64,000 nucleotides of DNA, taken from contig CP093061.1 of the NCBI GenBank assembly GCA_029027265.1, forward strand, positions 2,790,001-2,854,000, written 5' to 3'. Position 1 is the stretch's first letter; the number at the start of each line of letters is the position of its first letter. A program made the position numbers and the translations under genes. The notes under the pieces were generated by a model. That model ran no database searches, was not told where the DNA came from, and was given only the letters and a program-made list of their open reading frames with translations. Shown here piece after piece: positions 1 through 7,579 of this stretch. Origin of the DNA: Sulfurospirillum_A sp029027265. GTDB taxonomy: Bacteria; Campylobacterota; Campylobacteria; Campylobacterales; Sulfurospirillaceae.

Positions 1-2
1 GG

Positions 3-464
3 ATACATCCTAAAAGTAATAGTGAAGTAATAAACCAATATATACCAAATGATACAAACTTTATAATAACTGATGTATACACTTACGAAAATATTATCAA
101 CCAACGAAGATACTATTATGCCTTATCTGATCAAAAAGGTATGAAGTATGTAGTTAGTGAAAGTACTTTTGAAATGTTAATTAAACCAATTTATCAAGAT
201 GCAAAAGCACCGGTAAAAATTTTTGATGATTTATATTTGAATAAAAATTATGTTGAATTAAAGTTTGTTACAATTAAGAAGAATAATTCTAGATTGAATG
301 GAGAATATTTTAGTAAGTGTGATATTCAAAATTATTCCGTTGTAAAATGGAACCAAAAAGCTATATCTACTGTGGACTTTAATCAATTAGTCTGTTTATA
401 TGAATATTTCTGGAATGATTTTAATAGTGAACAGTTTCCCATATCATTTGAGATTATAAAATGA
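3..464 (+). CDS. Hypothetical cassette protein, 5' end outside window
   Basis: The reading frame is open from the first bases of the window, so the gene begins to the left; the internal ATG at 141 is not a convincing start because the frame upstream is uninterrupted and protein-like. About 153 residues are visible, with no signal peptide, membrane segment or motif that I recognise. The C-terminal half is rich in aromatic and acidic residues. It ends seven bases before an attC site, as expected for an integron cassette gene read toward its own recombination site. Function unknown. Confidence 0.6.
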   Translation: MHPKSNSEVINQYIPNDTNFIITDVYTYENIINQRRYYYALSDQKGMKYVVSESTFEMLIKPIYQDAKAPVKIFDDLYLNKNYVELKFVTIKKNNSRLNGEYFSKCDIQNYSVVKWNQKAISTVDFNQLVCLYEYFWNDFNSEQFPISFEIIK

Positions 465-470
465 TGGAAC

Positions 471-537
471 ACTTAACAAATCTAGGCACACCAATAAACG
501 CCTCTCTGGCATTTATTGGTGCGTTCAGCCGTTGCAC
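471..537 (+). repeat. attC recombination site 1
   Basis: ACTTAAC at 471-477 fits the RYYYAAC left core box exactly. The arms CACCAATAAA (489-498) and TTTATTGGTG (512-521) pair perfectly around a short loop. GTTGCAC at 531-537 occupies the right core position, although it departs from GTTRRRY at one base. It lies between the stop of one cassette gene and the start of the next. Confidence 0.7.
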
Positions 538-559
538 GATTAGTGTTCAAGGATGAAAA

Positions 560-1027
560 ATGATTACAATTGAAAAACTTACAGAATCAAGTGTTAAAAA
601 AGTACGTAGAATATTTTTAGCTGATGAACAAATAAAGTTTGCAGGTACAGCTGAAGAGTTTCTGCAAAGTGGAACAGATACGATTGCTCTGCATATAATA
701 AAACTTCATAATGAAGTGGTAGGGGTTTTTAAAATAGATATTAAGTATACATTGGGCGATGAATTTCATATCGAGAATGGGGTTGGTTTAAAAGCTTTCG
801 CTATTGATATGAAGCATCAAGGAAAAGGCTTAGGTACATTAGCAGTAAAAGCATTATTTCCTTATCTAAAAGAAAACTATTCATCTTATAGCTTTATTTA
901 CCTAACTGTTAATTGTAAAAATCAAGGGGCTTGGGTTTGCTACTTAAAAGGTGGCTTTCAAGATACAGGGAAACAATACATTGGTGGTGCAGCTGGTCCT
1001 CAATATATTATGCAGTTAAAAATTTAA
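560..1027 (+). CDS. GNAT family N-acetyltransferase
   Basis: A 155-residue protein with the GNAT fold signature: an acetyl-CoA binding motif A of the form Q-G-K-G-L-G near residue 93, after a beta-strand ending in AIDM. It should transfer acetyl from acetyl-CoA to an amine; the substrate cannot be told. The length is normal for a single-domain GNAT. It is the sole gene of its cassette, lying between attC site 1 (ending 537) and the long attC site at 1033-1163. GNATs are among the most frequent cargo of integron cassettes. The ATG at 560 follows a weak AAGGATG stretch. Confidence 0.85.
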   Translation: MITIEKLTESSVKKVRRIFLADEQIKFAGTAEEFLQSGTDTIALHIIKLHNEVVGVFKIDIKYTLGDEFHIENGVGLKAFAIDMKHQGKGLGTLAVKALFPYLKENYSSYSFIYLTVNCKNQGAWVCYLKGGFQDTGKQYIGGAAGPQYIMQLKI

Positions 1028-1032
1028 GCCTC

Positions 1033-1163
1033 ACATATAAGAGAAATAGGAGTGAAACGAGCTAGTAATTGAGAAAACTTTTAAGTTTTATTGTTGCAAG
1101 AGATGCAAACAATTTACTGGAGTTAGCCATTACTTAGCTTGTTCGTCAATACCAACGTTGTAT
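1033..1163 (+). repeat. attC site 2, long VCR-like type
   Basis: About 131 bp. GAGCTAGTAA (1059-1068) pairs with the TTACTTAGCTTG stretch near 1130-1142, leaving the unpaired bases typical of attC. GTTGTAT (1157-1163) is the right core. The left core reads ATATAAG, so its AAC has decayed. The site aligns along its length with the other long site at 4196-4325, sharing the GTAATTGAGAAAA and ATTTACTGGA stretches. Confidence 0.7.
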
Positions 1164-1186
1164 TACACAAATATCAAGGAATCACC

Positions 1187-2098
1187 ATGATTAAAAATAT
1201 TTTAAAAACTCTTTTTTTGACAGTTATCCTAACCAAAAGTTTATTTGGACAAGAAGTCACTTTAAATAAAATGCTAGAAGTTGTTTCAAAAATTGATTCT
1301 GCAAAGTCTAGCTCAAATAATAAAAATGAATTTCAATCAATACTGCAATGGCTTGAAACAATTACAGATGAAGTACATCAAATCACAGGCAAAGATTATA
1401 GAACTCTTGTTAAGCAACAACAAGAAAAAACACTTAACTATATTGGACATAATGTTTATACCACAAATTTAGAGGATATCAATGTCAAAAGAAGTGGAAA
1501 AATTGGACATTTAAACCAAGCATTTTTATTGATTGTAGGTGATTGTGATATTTCTTTTATTAGTAATAGTATCGTATTTTGTACAGGTAATATTAAAATT
1601 TCTCATTCTGACAGTAATATTCTTATTGCTAATGGTTATATAGATATATCTCATGATGGTGGTGGACCGAGGAATAGTGGTAGTATTATCTATACTCGTG
1701 AAGATGTTGAAATAGGTCATGCTAGCAATTCTGTATTTTTATATACAAATTATATTGATGTGAGTCATATGCATGGATCAGACTGTATTAACACAAAAGA
1801 TTCAGTCACTAGTCATGGAGTTTGCAGACACTTTAAATCTAGATTACAAGAAGACTATCCAAAAAGTAAACTATATAAAATTGAAGAAAAAAACATTGAA
1901 CTTTCATATGCTTTTGACACAATATCTAAAGATTCACAAGAGGTTGCAAAATATTATTTTTATGGAATAAAAAATTTAAATTTTGAGTATGCCATTAATT
2001 TTATCGATTTATCATACTCCGATACTTTTAGTCAGTATAATACTTTTTATACAAAAAATAAAATGCAGAGATCTAAAAGAAAGTTGAAAAAATGGTGA
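1187..2098 (+). CDS. Secreted hypothetical protein, probably frameshifted near its end
   Basis: I place the start at the ATG at 1187, just after an AAGGA box and the attC right end, because the protein then opens with a clean signal peptide (MIKNILKTLFLTVILTKSLFG, cleavage expected after residue 21). The middle has repeated I-S-H-S/I-G-H-type strands (residues about 105-220), suggesting a small right-handed beta-helix; I recognise no family. The frame stops at 2098, but the other frame continues sensibly for 26 codons to 2177 (GEVTVYLHGIKRVELKH...), implying one extra A in the run at 2086-2092. So the native protein was probably about 330 residues, or the run was misread. Confidence 0.55.
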   Translation: MIKNILKTLFLTVILTKSLFGQEVTLNKMLEVVSKIDSAKSSSNNKNEFQSILQWLETITDEVHQITGKDYRTLVKQQQEKTLNYIGHNVYTTNLEDINVKRSGKIGHLNQAFLLIVGDCDISFISNSIVFCTGNIKISHSDSNILIANGYIDISHDGGGPRNSGSIIYTREDVEIGHASNSVFLYTNYIDVSHMHGSDCINTKDSVTSHGVCRHFKSRLQEDYPKSKLYKIEEKNIELSYAFDTISKDSQEVAKYYFYGIKNLNFEYAINFIDLSYSDTFSQYNTFYTKNKMQRSKRKLKKW

Positions 2099-2205
2099 AG
2101 TAACTGTTTATTTGCACGGTATTAAAAGAGTAGAACTAAAACATACCGATTCTGGATGGAAAGTTACAAAACATTAAATATAACAACACATTGGAGAGAA
2201 ATATA

Positions 2206-2673
2206 ATGGTAAAAATTAGAACATTGAGAGAAGATGATGAATTTGAGCTGTGGAAACTTAAGGTGAATACAATTAGAAATGTAAACATCAAAGACTATTC
2301 TAAAGAACAAATAAAGGCGTGGGCTACAGATGAATATAACTCAGACAAGTGGTTAAAACGAGTTCAAGACATGAATCCATTTATTGCTGAAATAGACGGA
2401 AAGATAGTTGGTTTTGCTGATATTCAAGATGATGGATACATTGACCATTTCTTCTGTCATAACGAATTTCAAGGACAAGGTGTTGGCAGAATGTTAATGC
2501 AGCACTTAATTAATAAGGGTAAAGAAAAATCAATACCTCGTGTCTATTCACATGTAAGCATAACGGCTAAGCCTTTCTTTAAAATATTTGGGTTTCATGT
2601 AGTAAAACAGCAATCCATGAAAATGGAAAATCAAATATTAACAAATTATGTCATGGAGAAAATAATTAAATAG
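2206..2673 (+). CDS. GNAT family N-acetyltransferase
   Basis: A 155-residue acetyltransferase with motif A Q-G-Q-G-V-G around residue 86, following the strand FFCHNEF, and a C-terminal FGF strand typical of the family. Substrate unknown. The ATG at 2206 is preferred over the TTG at 2191 because GGAGAG (2192-2197) sits at ribosome-binding distance. No complete attC separates it from the preceding secreted-protein gene: only ATATAAC remains, so the two may have become one cassette by loss of the site. Its own attC begins over its stop codon and is interrupted by the IS110-type element. Confidence 0.85.
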   Translation: MVKIRTLREDDEFELWKLKVNTIRNVNIKDYSKEQIKAWATDEYNSDKWLKRVQDMNPFIAEIDGKIVGFADIQDDGYIDHFFCHNEFQGQGVGRMLMQHLINKGKEKSIPRVYSHVSITAKPFFKIFGFHVVKQQSMKMENQILTNYVMEKIIK

Positions 2674-2705
2674 ATAACAAAATATGATACTAAACCTCGT
2701 ATAAT

Positions 2706-2974
2706 ACATAAATAGCAATTCAGCTATCATTTCATAAGGGTTTGTTTAGTAGTAATAGATCGGATTTAATACCGAAGCGGTTGTTTTCTTAAAGTAAATA
2801 ACTAGCTTGAGGGTCAGTTAGATTATTGCACTTTAAGCTTGTGTGGCAACAAGATCAGTTTTTAAACTAGATTGTATTTTACGAGGTCAAGTTAAGTGTA
2901 GTTGATTGCTATAATCACGCAGGAGTTATCTCCTGCGCTAACAAGCTCTTAAAATTACTTTTAAGGCTTACAAA
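2706..2974 (+). ncRNA. Candidate bridge-RNA leader of the IS110-type element
   Basis: This 270-base stretch has no ORF. It can form a hairpin from ATCGG/CCGA near 2759-2776 and a longer one from AGCTT (2814-2818) with AAGCT (2836-2840). The loop of the second holds GGTCAGTT, complementary to AACTGACC near the right end of the element. IS110-group elements encode their bridge RNA upstream of the recombinase, with loops matching donor and target DNA, so position and complementarity both fit. This is inference from pattern only. Confidence 0.4.
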
Positions 2975-3955
2975 ATGTATTCTATCGGATTAGATGTTTC
3001 AAAGTCAACACTTTCAATTCATATACCAAAAGGAAATTTAGATATAGAGATTGAAAACAGTATTAAGGCACTTAAATCTCTTTATAGTAAACTTAAAAAG
3101 ATTTACAAAAAAGAGATAAACAAACTTGTTTTTGTATATGAACCTACAGGCACATACTCTTCTATTTTACATCGTTTTTGTGCAGATAAAAAGATAAAAG
3201 TTTTTATCATAAACCCTAAACAATCACATAATTTTGCTAAAGCTATAGCCCAGAGAAATAAGAGTGATAAAATTGATGCAAAAGTTTTATCTCAGGCTAT
3301 TGTAATAGCTAGAGAAAATGAAATTATAATACCTTTAATTGATTCATCTGTAGAAGAGATAAAAGAGATGATGGGCTATTACAAGATAAAGATAAAGCAG
3401 CGTGTTCAGCTCTCAAATCATCTAGAGGCTCTTAGTGCAAAAGGTAAAGAGTCATCTCTAACAAGAAGATTAAAAAAAGAAATAAAAGAACTAAAGAGCG
3501 TTGAAGAAGAAGTTATTGATGATATTTATCAAATGATTGCTAAAGATGAAATTCTTATTAAAAAATATGAATCTATCATATCAATAGATGGTATTGGAAA
3601 AATAGCAGCTATTGTGCTTACTCATCTTTTTATTAGATACCCAAATGCAAATCAAAGACAAATTATATCTTTAGTTGGTCTTGATCCTATCATAAGAGAA
3701 TCAGGAATTTCTATAAAGGGTAAAAGTCGCATTTCCAAGGCTGGTGGTAGAATGTATAGAGGAACACTTTTTATGGCAACTATGGTTGCAACACGATATA
3801 ACGAAAAAATGAAATTTTTTTACAATCGACTCAAAGAAAATGGAAAACACACTACTGTAGCTCAAATTGCTGTTATGAGAAAACTTATAATCGTTGCTCA
3901 TTCTTTATTTAAAAGCGGTGAACAATATGATAAAACTAAATATTTAAATTATTGA
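2975..3955 (+). CDS. IS110-family transposase (DEDD recombinase)
   Basis: 326 residues with both family domains. The N-terminal RuvC-like DEDD domain (about 1-150) begins with GLDVSKST, has the EPTGTYS motif and N-P-K-Q...KSDKIDAKVL. The C-terminal transposase_20 domain (about 195-290) has the helix-hairpin SIDGIGKIAA and the serine-containing G-x-S-R-I-S-K-AGG motif, with the catalytic serine expected there. The length is normal and no stop interrupts it, so it may be active. It excises and inserts the element by way of a circular intermediate. It sits between the two halves of an attC site. Confidence 0.92.
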   Translation: MYSIGLDVSKSTLSIHIPKGNLDIEIENSIKALKSLYSKLKKIYKKEINKLVFVYEPTGTYSSILHRFCADKKIKVFIINPKQSHNFAKAIAQRNKSDKIDAKVLSQAIVIARENEIIIPLIDSSVEEIKEMMGYYKIKIKQRVQLSNHLEALSAKGKESSLTRRLKKEIKELKSVEEEVIDDIYQMIAKDEILIKKYESIISIDGIGKIAAIVLTHLFIRYPNANQRQIISLVGLDPIIRESGISIKGKSRISKAGGRMYRGTLFMATMVATRYNEKMKFFYNRLKENGKHTTVAQIAVMRKLIIVAHSLFKSGEQYDKTKYLNY

Positions 3956-4086
3956 TTTATGAGTGATTTTTTAGTTTTTAGCTTAATGCTGGTATGTAAT
4001 AAAATTATTTATTATTTCCCTTAGCTTTTAATGGGGTTTTAAGGTGGCAACTGACCTCCAATATATTCACAAGTGCAGCGTTATAT

Positions 4087-4195
4087 GTCAATATTGTAAA
4101 TTATAGTTAAGTATCAGATTTTTACAAGTTTCTCCGAAATTTAAGTTTTTATTGATTATGATAATCGTAGTTTTAATTTATTATTGAAGTTCCAC
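4087..4195 (+). other. ORF-less gene cassette
   Basis: Between the right core box at 4080-4086 and the next left core ACATAAC at 4196-4202 there are only about 110 bases with no ORF longer than ten codons on the + strand. AT-rich cassettes without a gene are known in integrons and sometimes carry promoters. No convincing promoter is visible here. Confidence 0.4.
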
Positions 4196-4325
4196 ACATA
4201 ACAAAAAATAGAAGGAAAACAAGGTAGTAATTGAGAAAAATCTAAGTTTTTATTGTTCGCAAGAGATGTAAACAATTTACTGGATTAACCGTTACTTACC
4301 TTGTTCCTCAATACCAACGTTATAA
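4196..4325 (+). repeat. attC site 4, long VCR-like type
   Basis: ACATAAC (4196-4202) and GTTATAA (4319-4325) are complementary core boxes. ACAAGGTAGTAA near 4219-4230 pairs with TTACTTACCTTGT near 4292-4304 with a single extra base, the extrahelical-base arrangement that marks attC sites. It is about 130 bp long and closely related to the site at 1033-1163. Confidence 0.8.
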
Positions 4326-4790
4326 GACTAAAAGGTAAACCTAAAAAATGAAACTTATATTACTTCCTGGTCTTGATGGAACAGGAAAACTATTTGCACC
4401 ATTAATTGAAGCTCTTCCAAGTTCAATAGATGTACAAGTCATAACTTACCCCTTAAATAAAGAACAGTCGTACAATGAGCTTATTGAATATGTAAAACAA
4501 AACCTTCCTAAAGAAGATTTTATTTTACTTGCAGAATCATTCTCAGGACCAATAGCTTATCAAATTGCACTCATTGAGCCAAAACATCTAAAAGCTTTAA
4601 TCTTAGTTGCAACTTTTTTAGAAAATCCAAGACCGTTATTATTAAAATTTATTCCAAGTAGTAGAGTATTAGCATTGCCAATACCTACTATTTTATCAAA
4701 AGTGTTTTTCCTAGGTTTTGCAATAAAAAGAAAAGTTATAAAACTATTTAATGAGGCAATAAAAACTGTATCATCAAGTGTAATTCAATA

Positions 4791-5687
4791 GACATCTTTC
4801 AAAAGTAAGAATGAAAATTGCTTAGTAAAGAATATGAGTAAATATAAAAAAATAGAGAATAAGAAACCAGAGCAATTTAAACGATTGACAGGTGTAAAAA
4901 AAGAGACCTTTGAATTGATGGTTAAACTTTTAAAAGATTTCGAAGAGAAAAGGAAGAAGATATCAGGTCGTCCCCTAAAATTAATCTATGCAGATCAGAT
5001 TTTAATGATGCTTGAATATTTAAGAGAATATCGTACATATTATCATATAAGTGTAGATTACAGTATCAGTGAATCAAGCTGTTATAAAATGATAAAAAGA
5101 GCAGAAGATATATTGATAAACTCAAAAGTTTTTTCACTTCCAACAAAGAATAGATTGATGAATGATATGGAGATTGAAGTTATCTTGGTTGATGCAACTG
5201 AATCACCTATTCAACGTCCAAAAAAAAGCAACAGAGATACTATTCAGGGAAAAAGAAACGACATACACTAAAAACACAACTAGTTGTTGATGCAAAAGAG
5301 TTAACCATTTTAGCAACTACGTGTTCAGAAGGGAAACTACATGATTTTAAGTTGTATAAAAAAAGTAAATTACCACTAAATCCAAATATACAAGTTAATG
5401 TTGATACCGGATATTTGGGAATAAAAAAGATACACAATAATACCCTTATTCCAAAGAAAAAAAGTAAGTTAAAACCATTAAGTCATGAAGATAAAAAAGA
5501 TAATAAAATATTTGCATCAAAACGTATATTTGTAGAACATGTTATAGGTGTACTAAAACGATTTCGTATCATCTCAGAAACCTATCGTAATAGAAGAAAA
5601 AGATTTGGCTTACGGTTTAACTTAATTGCTGGTATTTATAATTTTGAGTTGAAATTGAAAGATATTAAGTGACTTTTGAAAGAAGTC
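4791..5687 (+). mobile_element. IS5-family insertion sequence, copy 1
   Basis: 897 bp with terminal inverted repeats GACATCTTTCAAAAGT (left) and ACTTTTGAAAGAAGTC (right, one mismatch when paired). A TA dinucleotide flanks both ends. The second copy at 60138-61034 has the same length, the same ends and near-identical sequence in reverse orientation, which fixes the boundaries and shows recent transposition. Confidence 0.9.
4834..5672 (+). CDS. IS5-family transposase, two frames joined by -1 frameshift
   Basis: ORF A (4834-5271, 145 aa) holds the N-terminal helix-turn-helix part and the first catalytic Asp (LVDATESP). ORF B runs in the -1 frame to 5672 with the second Asp (VNVDTGYLG) and the Glu (IFVEHVIGVLKRF), completing the DDE triad. 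The overlap contains GGGAAAAAGAAA, a slippery A-run suited to programmed -1 slippage, as used by the IS427/IS1031-type subgroup. The fused product would be about 280 residues. It cuts and rejoins the element ends. Confidence 0.85.
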
Positions 5688-5955
5688 TAATATAGATTAA
5701 AAGAAATTACACAACTTAAACCTAGTAGTCAAAAAATTAAACTGAAAACAACTTACATTCAAGCTTCAAATGATAAACTTGTTCCAAGTAAATCTTTAAA
5801 AGATTGGCAAAAAGTTTGTGATAACATGGATGTTTTTAAGGTAAAAGGTGAACATTGTATCTTACAAGCTAACTCTATAAGATGTGCAGAAATTATCACT
5901 GAGGCAGTACGTCTTATAACAATAACGAGAAGAGAAGCTAATAAAGGTACCATAT

Positions 5956-6612
5956 ATGCAATCCACTGAAAATAAACTAATATCAATAAAATATATAGAT
6001 TCAAATAAAAAAGTTTTAAAAAGTATTTTCAGTTATTACTCTTTACCAGTTTTTTTTGCTTTAAATTTAATGACTTTATATACATTATCTACATATAGAA
6101 GTCTAAATGATTTAAGTGGTCCATTTGCCTTGTCTATTGCTATACTTGCTGGAATGCTGGTTCTCTTTGTAAGCATAGTAATATTTTTAGGCTCATTCAC
6201 TTTTTTACAGCGAAAATATAGTAGTCTTGAAATATTTCAAAATACCATTATCATAAATTCAAAAGACATTTATAATATAGAAAATGTTGAATATGTAAAT
6301 ATGCCATACATAAGTGTAATATCACATTGGTTTCAATTGAGAGATAAAAATAGTAAAAAAATGATTGGTCATTTTGTATACAGATTTTATGATATGTATT
6401 TTTTTAATTATAGTCCTGAAATTATAAAAAAGACTATCGAATCAAATTCATTAATTAATCAAATTTATATAAAAAAATCAATCGCTAAAGACAATCTACT
6501 CTGTATAAAAAGAGCACAAAGAAATGAAAAAATTAAAATATTTACAACCTTATTATTTGTTGTTTTAATAGTACAATTAGCTATTATGTTATCAATTAAG
6601 TTTCACATCTAA
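5956..6612 (+). CDS. Two- to three-pass membrane protein of unknown function
   Basis: 218 residues. Hydrophobic segments lie near residues 27-47 and 57-85, with a third close to the C-terminus (about 193-215); the stretch between (about 90-190) is hydrophilic and probably cytoplasmic. The pattern resembles small PH-domain-like bacterial membrane proteins, but I do not recognise a family. The ATG overlaps the 3' end of the broken hydrolase gene by 14 bases, so the two were probably one two-gene cassette translated in a coupled manner. The stop codon merges with an attC left core (ATCTAAC, 6607-6613). Confidence 0.6.
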   Translation: MQSTENKLISIKYIDSNKKVLKSIFSYYSLPVFFALNLMTLYTLSTYRSLNDLSGPFALSIAILAGMLVLFVSIVIFLGSFTFLQRKYSSLEIFQNTIIINSKDIYNIENVEYVNMPYISVISHWFQLRDKNSKKMIGHFVYRFYDMYFFNYSPEIIKKTIESNSLINQIYIKKSIAKDNLLCIKRAQRNEKIKIFTTLLFVVLIVQLAIMLSIKFHI

Positions 6613-6635
6613 CAAGTATGTGAAGAGAAAAGATT

Positions 6636-6746
6636 ATGCAACAAGTTGAAGAAACTTTACATATTAATAAAGAACAACTCGAACAACAAAAAACTATAAG
6701 TTCCTTACTCAAAGACATAAGCGATGAATTGAAACTAAAATCATAG
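6636..6746 (+). CDS. Small charged protein, 36 residues
   Basis: A short ORF beginning ATGCAACAAGTTGAAG and preceded by GAAGAG at ribosome-binding distance. The product is one predicted amphipathic helix, rich in Glu, Gln and Lys, without cysteine or a signal. It lies between an attC left core at 6607-6613 and the next hairpin site, so it may be a tiny cassette gene or the surviving end of a larger coiled-coil protein. No family recognised. Confidence 0.35.
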   Translation: MQQVEETLHINKEQLEQQKTISSLLKDISDELKLKS

Positions 6747-6755
6747 CAAGAAAAT

Positions 6756-6863
6756 ATGTTCCCTCAGCTGAAAAACTTCAACTTATTTGAAAACTTTGCT
6801 ATCATTTCAGATAGAAAAAAGTTTGAGAACAAGGGAACATGTTTTTGTACTCGACCGTTGCAC
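6756..6863 (+). repeat. attC-like site 5
   Basis: ATGTTCCCT (6756-6764) pairs perfectly with AGGGAACAT (6832-6840), and GTTGCAC (6857-6863) is the same variant right core as in site 1. The 67-base interior contains a further AACTTC...AAAAAGTTT partial pairing. No left core is clear next to the arm. Confidence 0.5.
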
Positions 6864-6889
6864 GTTTCTGCTTTGTGGAAACGTGCAAC
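6857..6889 (+). other. Perfect 12-bp hairpin starting at an attC right core
   Basis: GTTGCACGTTTC (6857-6868) and GAAACGTGCAAC (6878-6889) are perfect reverse complements around nine bases. No U-tract follows, so it is not a standard terminator. It lies 25 bases upstream of the next coding start and could affect translation or excision. Confidence 0.5.
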
Positions 6890-6913
6890 TATTTATATTT
6901 TAAAAGAGTTAAT

Positions 6914-7439
6914 TTGAAAAAAATAAAATTTATGATTATTGTAATGTTAGTATTCAATACAATATCAGGTGCATTAGATATTCCAAAAGATGGAACATTT
7001 GAAATCAAAAAGATTAAAGAGAAAAAGATTCTTTATGTAGTTCATAAAAAACAACAAGGACATATTACAAATACTTTAATCAAATTAATACGATTTTATT
7101 TATTAGAAGAGAGTAAAGATTATCAAGTTTTATTTCCTCAAATGACGATAGAAAGATATAATATTGATGGTGAATACTTTGCAATTGAATTTAATGGAAA
7201 TCCAAAAATAACTAAAGATGTCAAAATAGGAATATTAAAAGAAGGAATGTTCGCATCATAATATTTATAAAACAGTTGGAAAATCTATAAGAAATACTTT
7301 TAAAAAAGTATTAAAAACAGGAATTTATATACCAAGTGATAAAAATGAGGTAAGATTATTATACTGGAATAGTATAGATGATAATCATCCAGAAGATTTA
7401 ATCACAGAAATACAAATTAGAGTTAAAAGTATACGCTAA
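6914..7439 (+). pseudogene. Exported GyrI-like (effector-binding) protein, frameshifted
   Basis: Translation from the TTG at 6914 gives a signal peptide (MKKIKFMIIVMLVFNTISGA) followed by about 90 residues, stopping at 7261. From about 7240 the other frame continues without a stop to 7439 (HHNIYKTVGKSIRNTFKK, then IYIPSDKNEVRLLYWN...). Together they form a duplicated alpha/beta layout like GyrI-like small-molecule binding domains, with a G-x-Y entry and a final hydrophobic strand. One base shift between about 7230 and 7262 explains the break. Whether it is real or a sequencing slip cannot be decided here. The family call is tentative. Confidence 0.5.
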
Positions 7440-7442
7440 CTT

Positions 7443-7556
7443 GTCTAACAAAACCTTGAGAAAACGAGTGTACAGATGGAAATTTCAAGCTATGATACCC
7501 ACATCAAGGTCTAAAAGATAATTTTAGGTGGAATATTTATAAAAAACAAGGGTTTT
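7443..7556 (+). repeat. attC-like site 6, right core lost
   Basis: GTCTAAC (7443-7449) is a good left core just after the stop at 7437-7439. AAAACCTTG (7450-7458) pairs with CAAGGGTTTT (7547-7556). No GTTRRRY box is found before the next start codon at 7580. The same arm sequence recurs inverted after the next gene (AACCCTTG near 8236). Confidence 0.45.
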
Positions 7557-7579
7557 AAAATGAATAAAAACATTAAATA

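Larger units (their letters stand above)
2680..4079 (+). mobile_element. IS110-family insertion sequence
   Basis: The element consists of a long untranslated leader (about 2700-2974), the transposase at 2975-3955 and about 120 bp of tail. Ends cannot be fixed from sequence alone because this family has no clear terminal inverted repeats; the limits given are the attC core boxes. The tail contains GTGGCAACTGACC (4044-4056), whose complement GGTCAGTT recurs in the leader. Confidence 0.6.
2671..4086 (+). repeat. attC site 3, split by an IS110-family insertion
   Basis: The left core GATAACA lies on the stop codon of the acetyltransferase gene (2671-2679), and a perfect right core GTTATAT is found only at 4080-4086. 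The 1.4 kb between them carries the IS110-type transposase. The simplest reading is one attC with the insertion element inside it, a target preference known for some IS110/IS1111-type elements in integrons. Confidence 0.55.
4348..5969 (+). pseudogene. Alpha/beta hydrolase gene interrupted by an IS5-type element
   Basis: The first 147 codons (4348-4790) encode an alpha/beta-hydrolase N-terminus: LPGLDGTGK oxyanion region, then the nucleophile elbow as E-S-F-S-G (residues 73-77, normally G-x-S-x-G with the first glycine replaced). The frame runs into the insertion at 4791. After it (5688-5969) the same frame continues through the expected C-terminal part, with the acid region A-S-N-D-K-L-V-P-S and a G-E-H motif supplying the catalytic histidine. 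Joined, the protein would be about 235 residues, normal for the family. The halves join in frame when two or five duplicated bases are removed; only the five-base case avoids a stop codon. The gene end overlaps the next gene by 14 bases. Confidence 0.75.
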
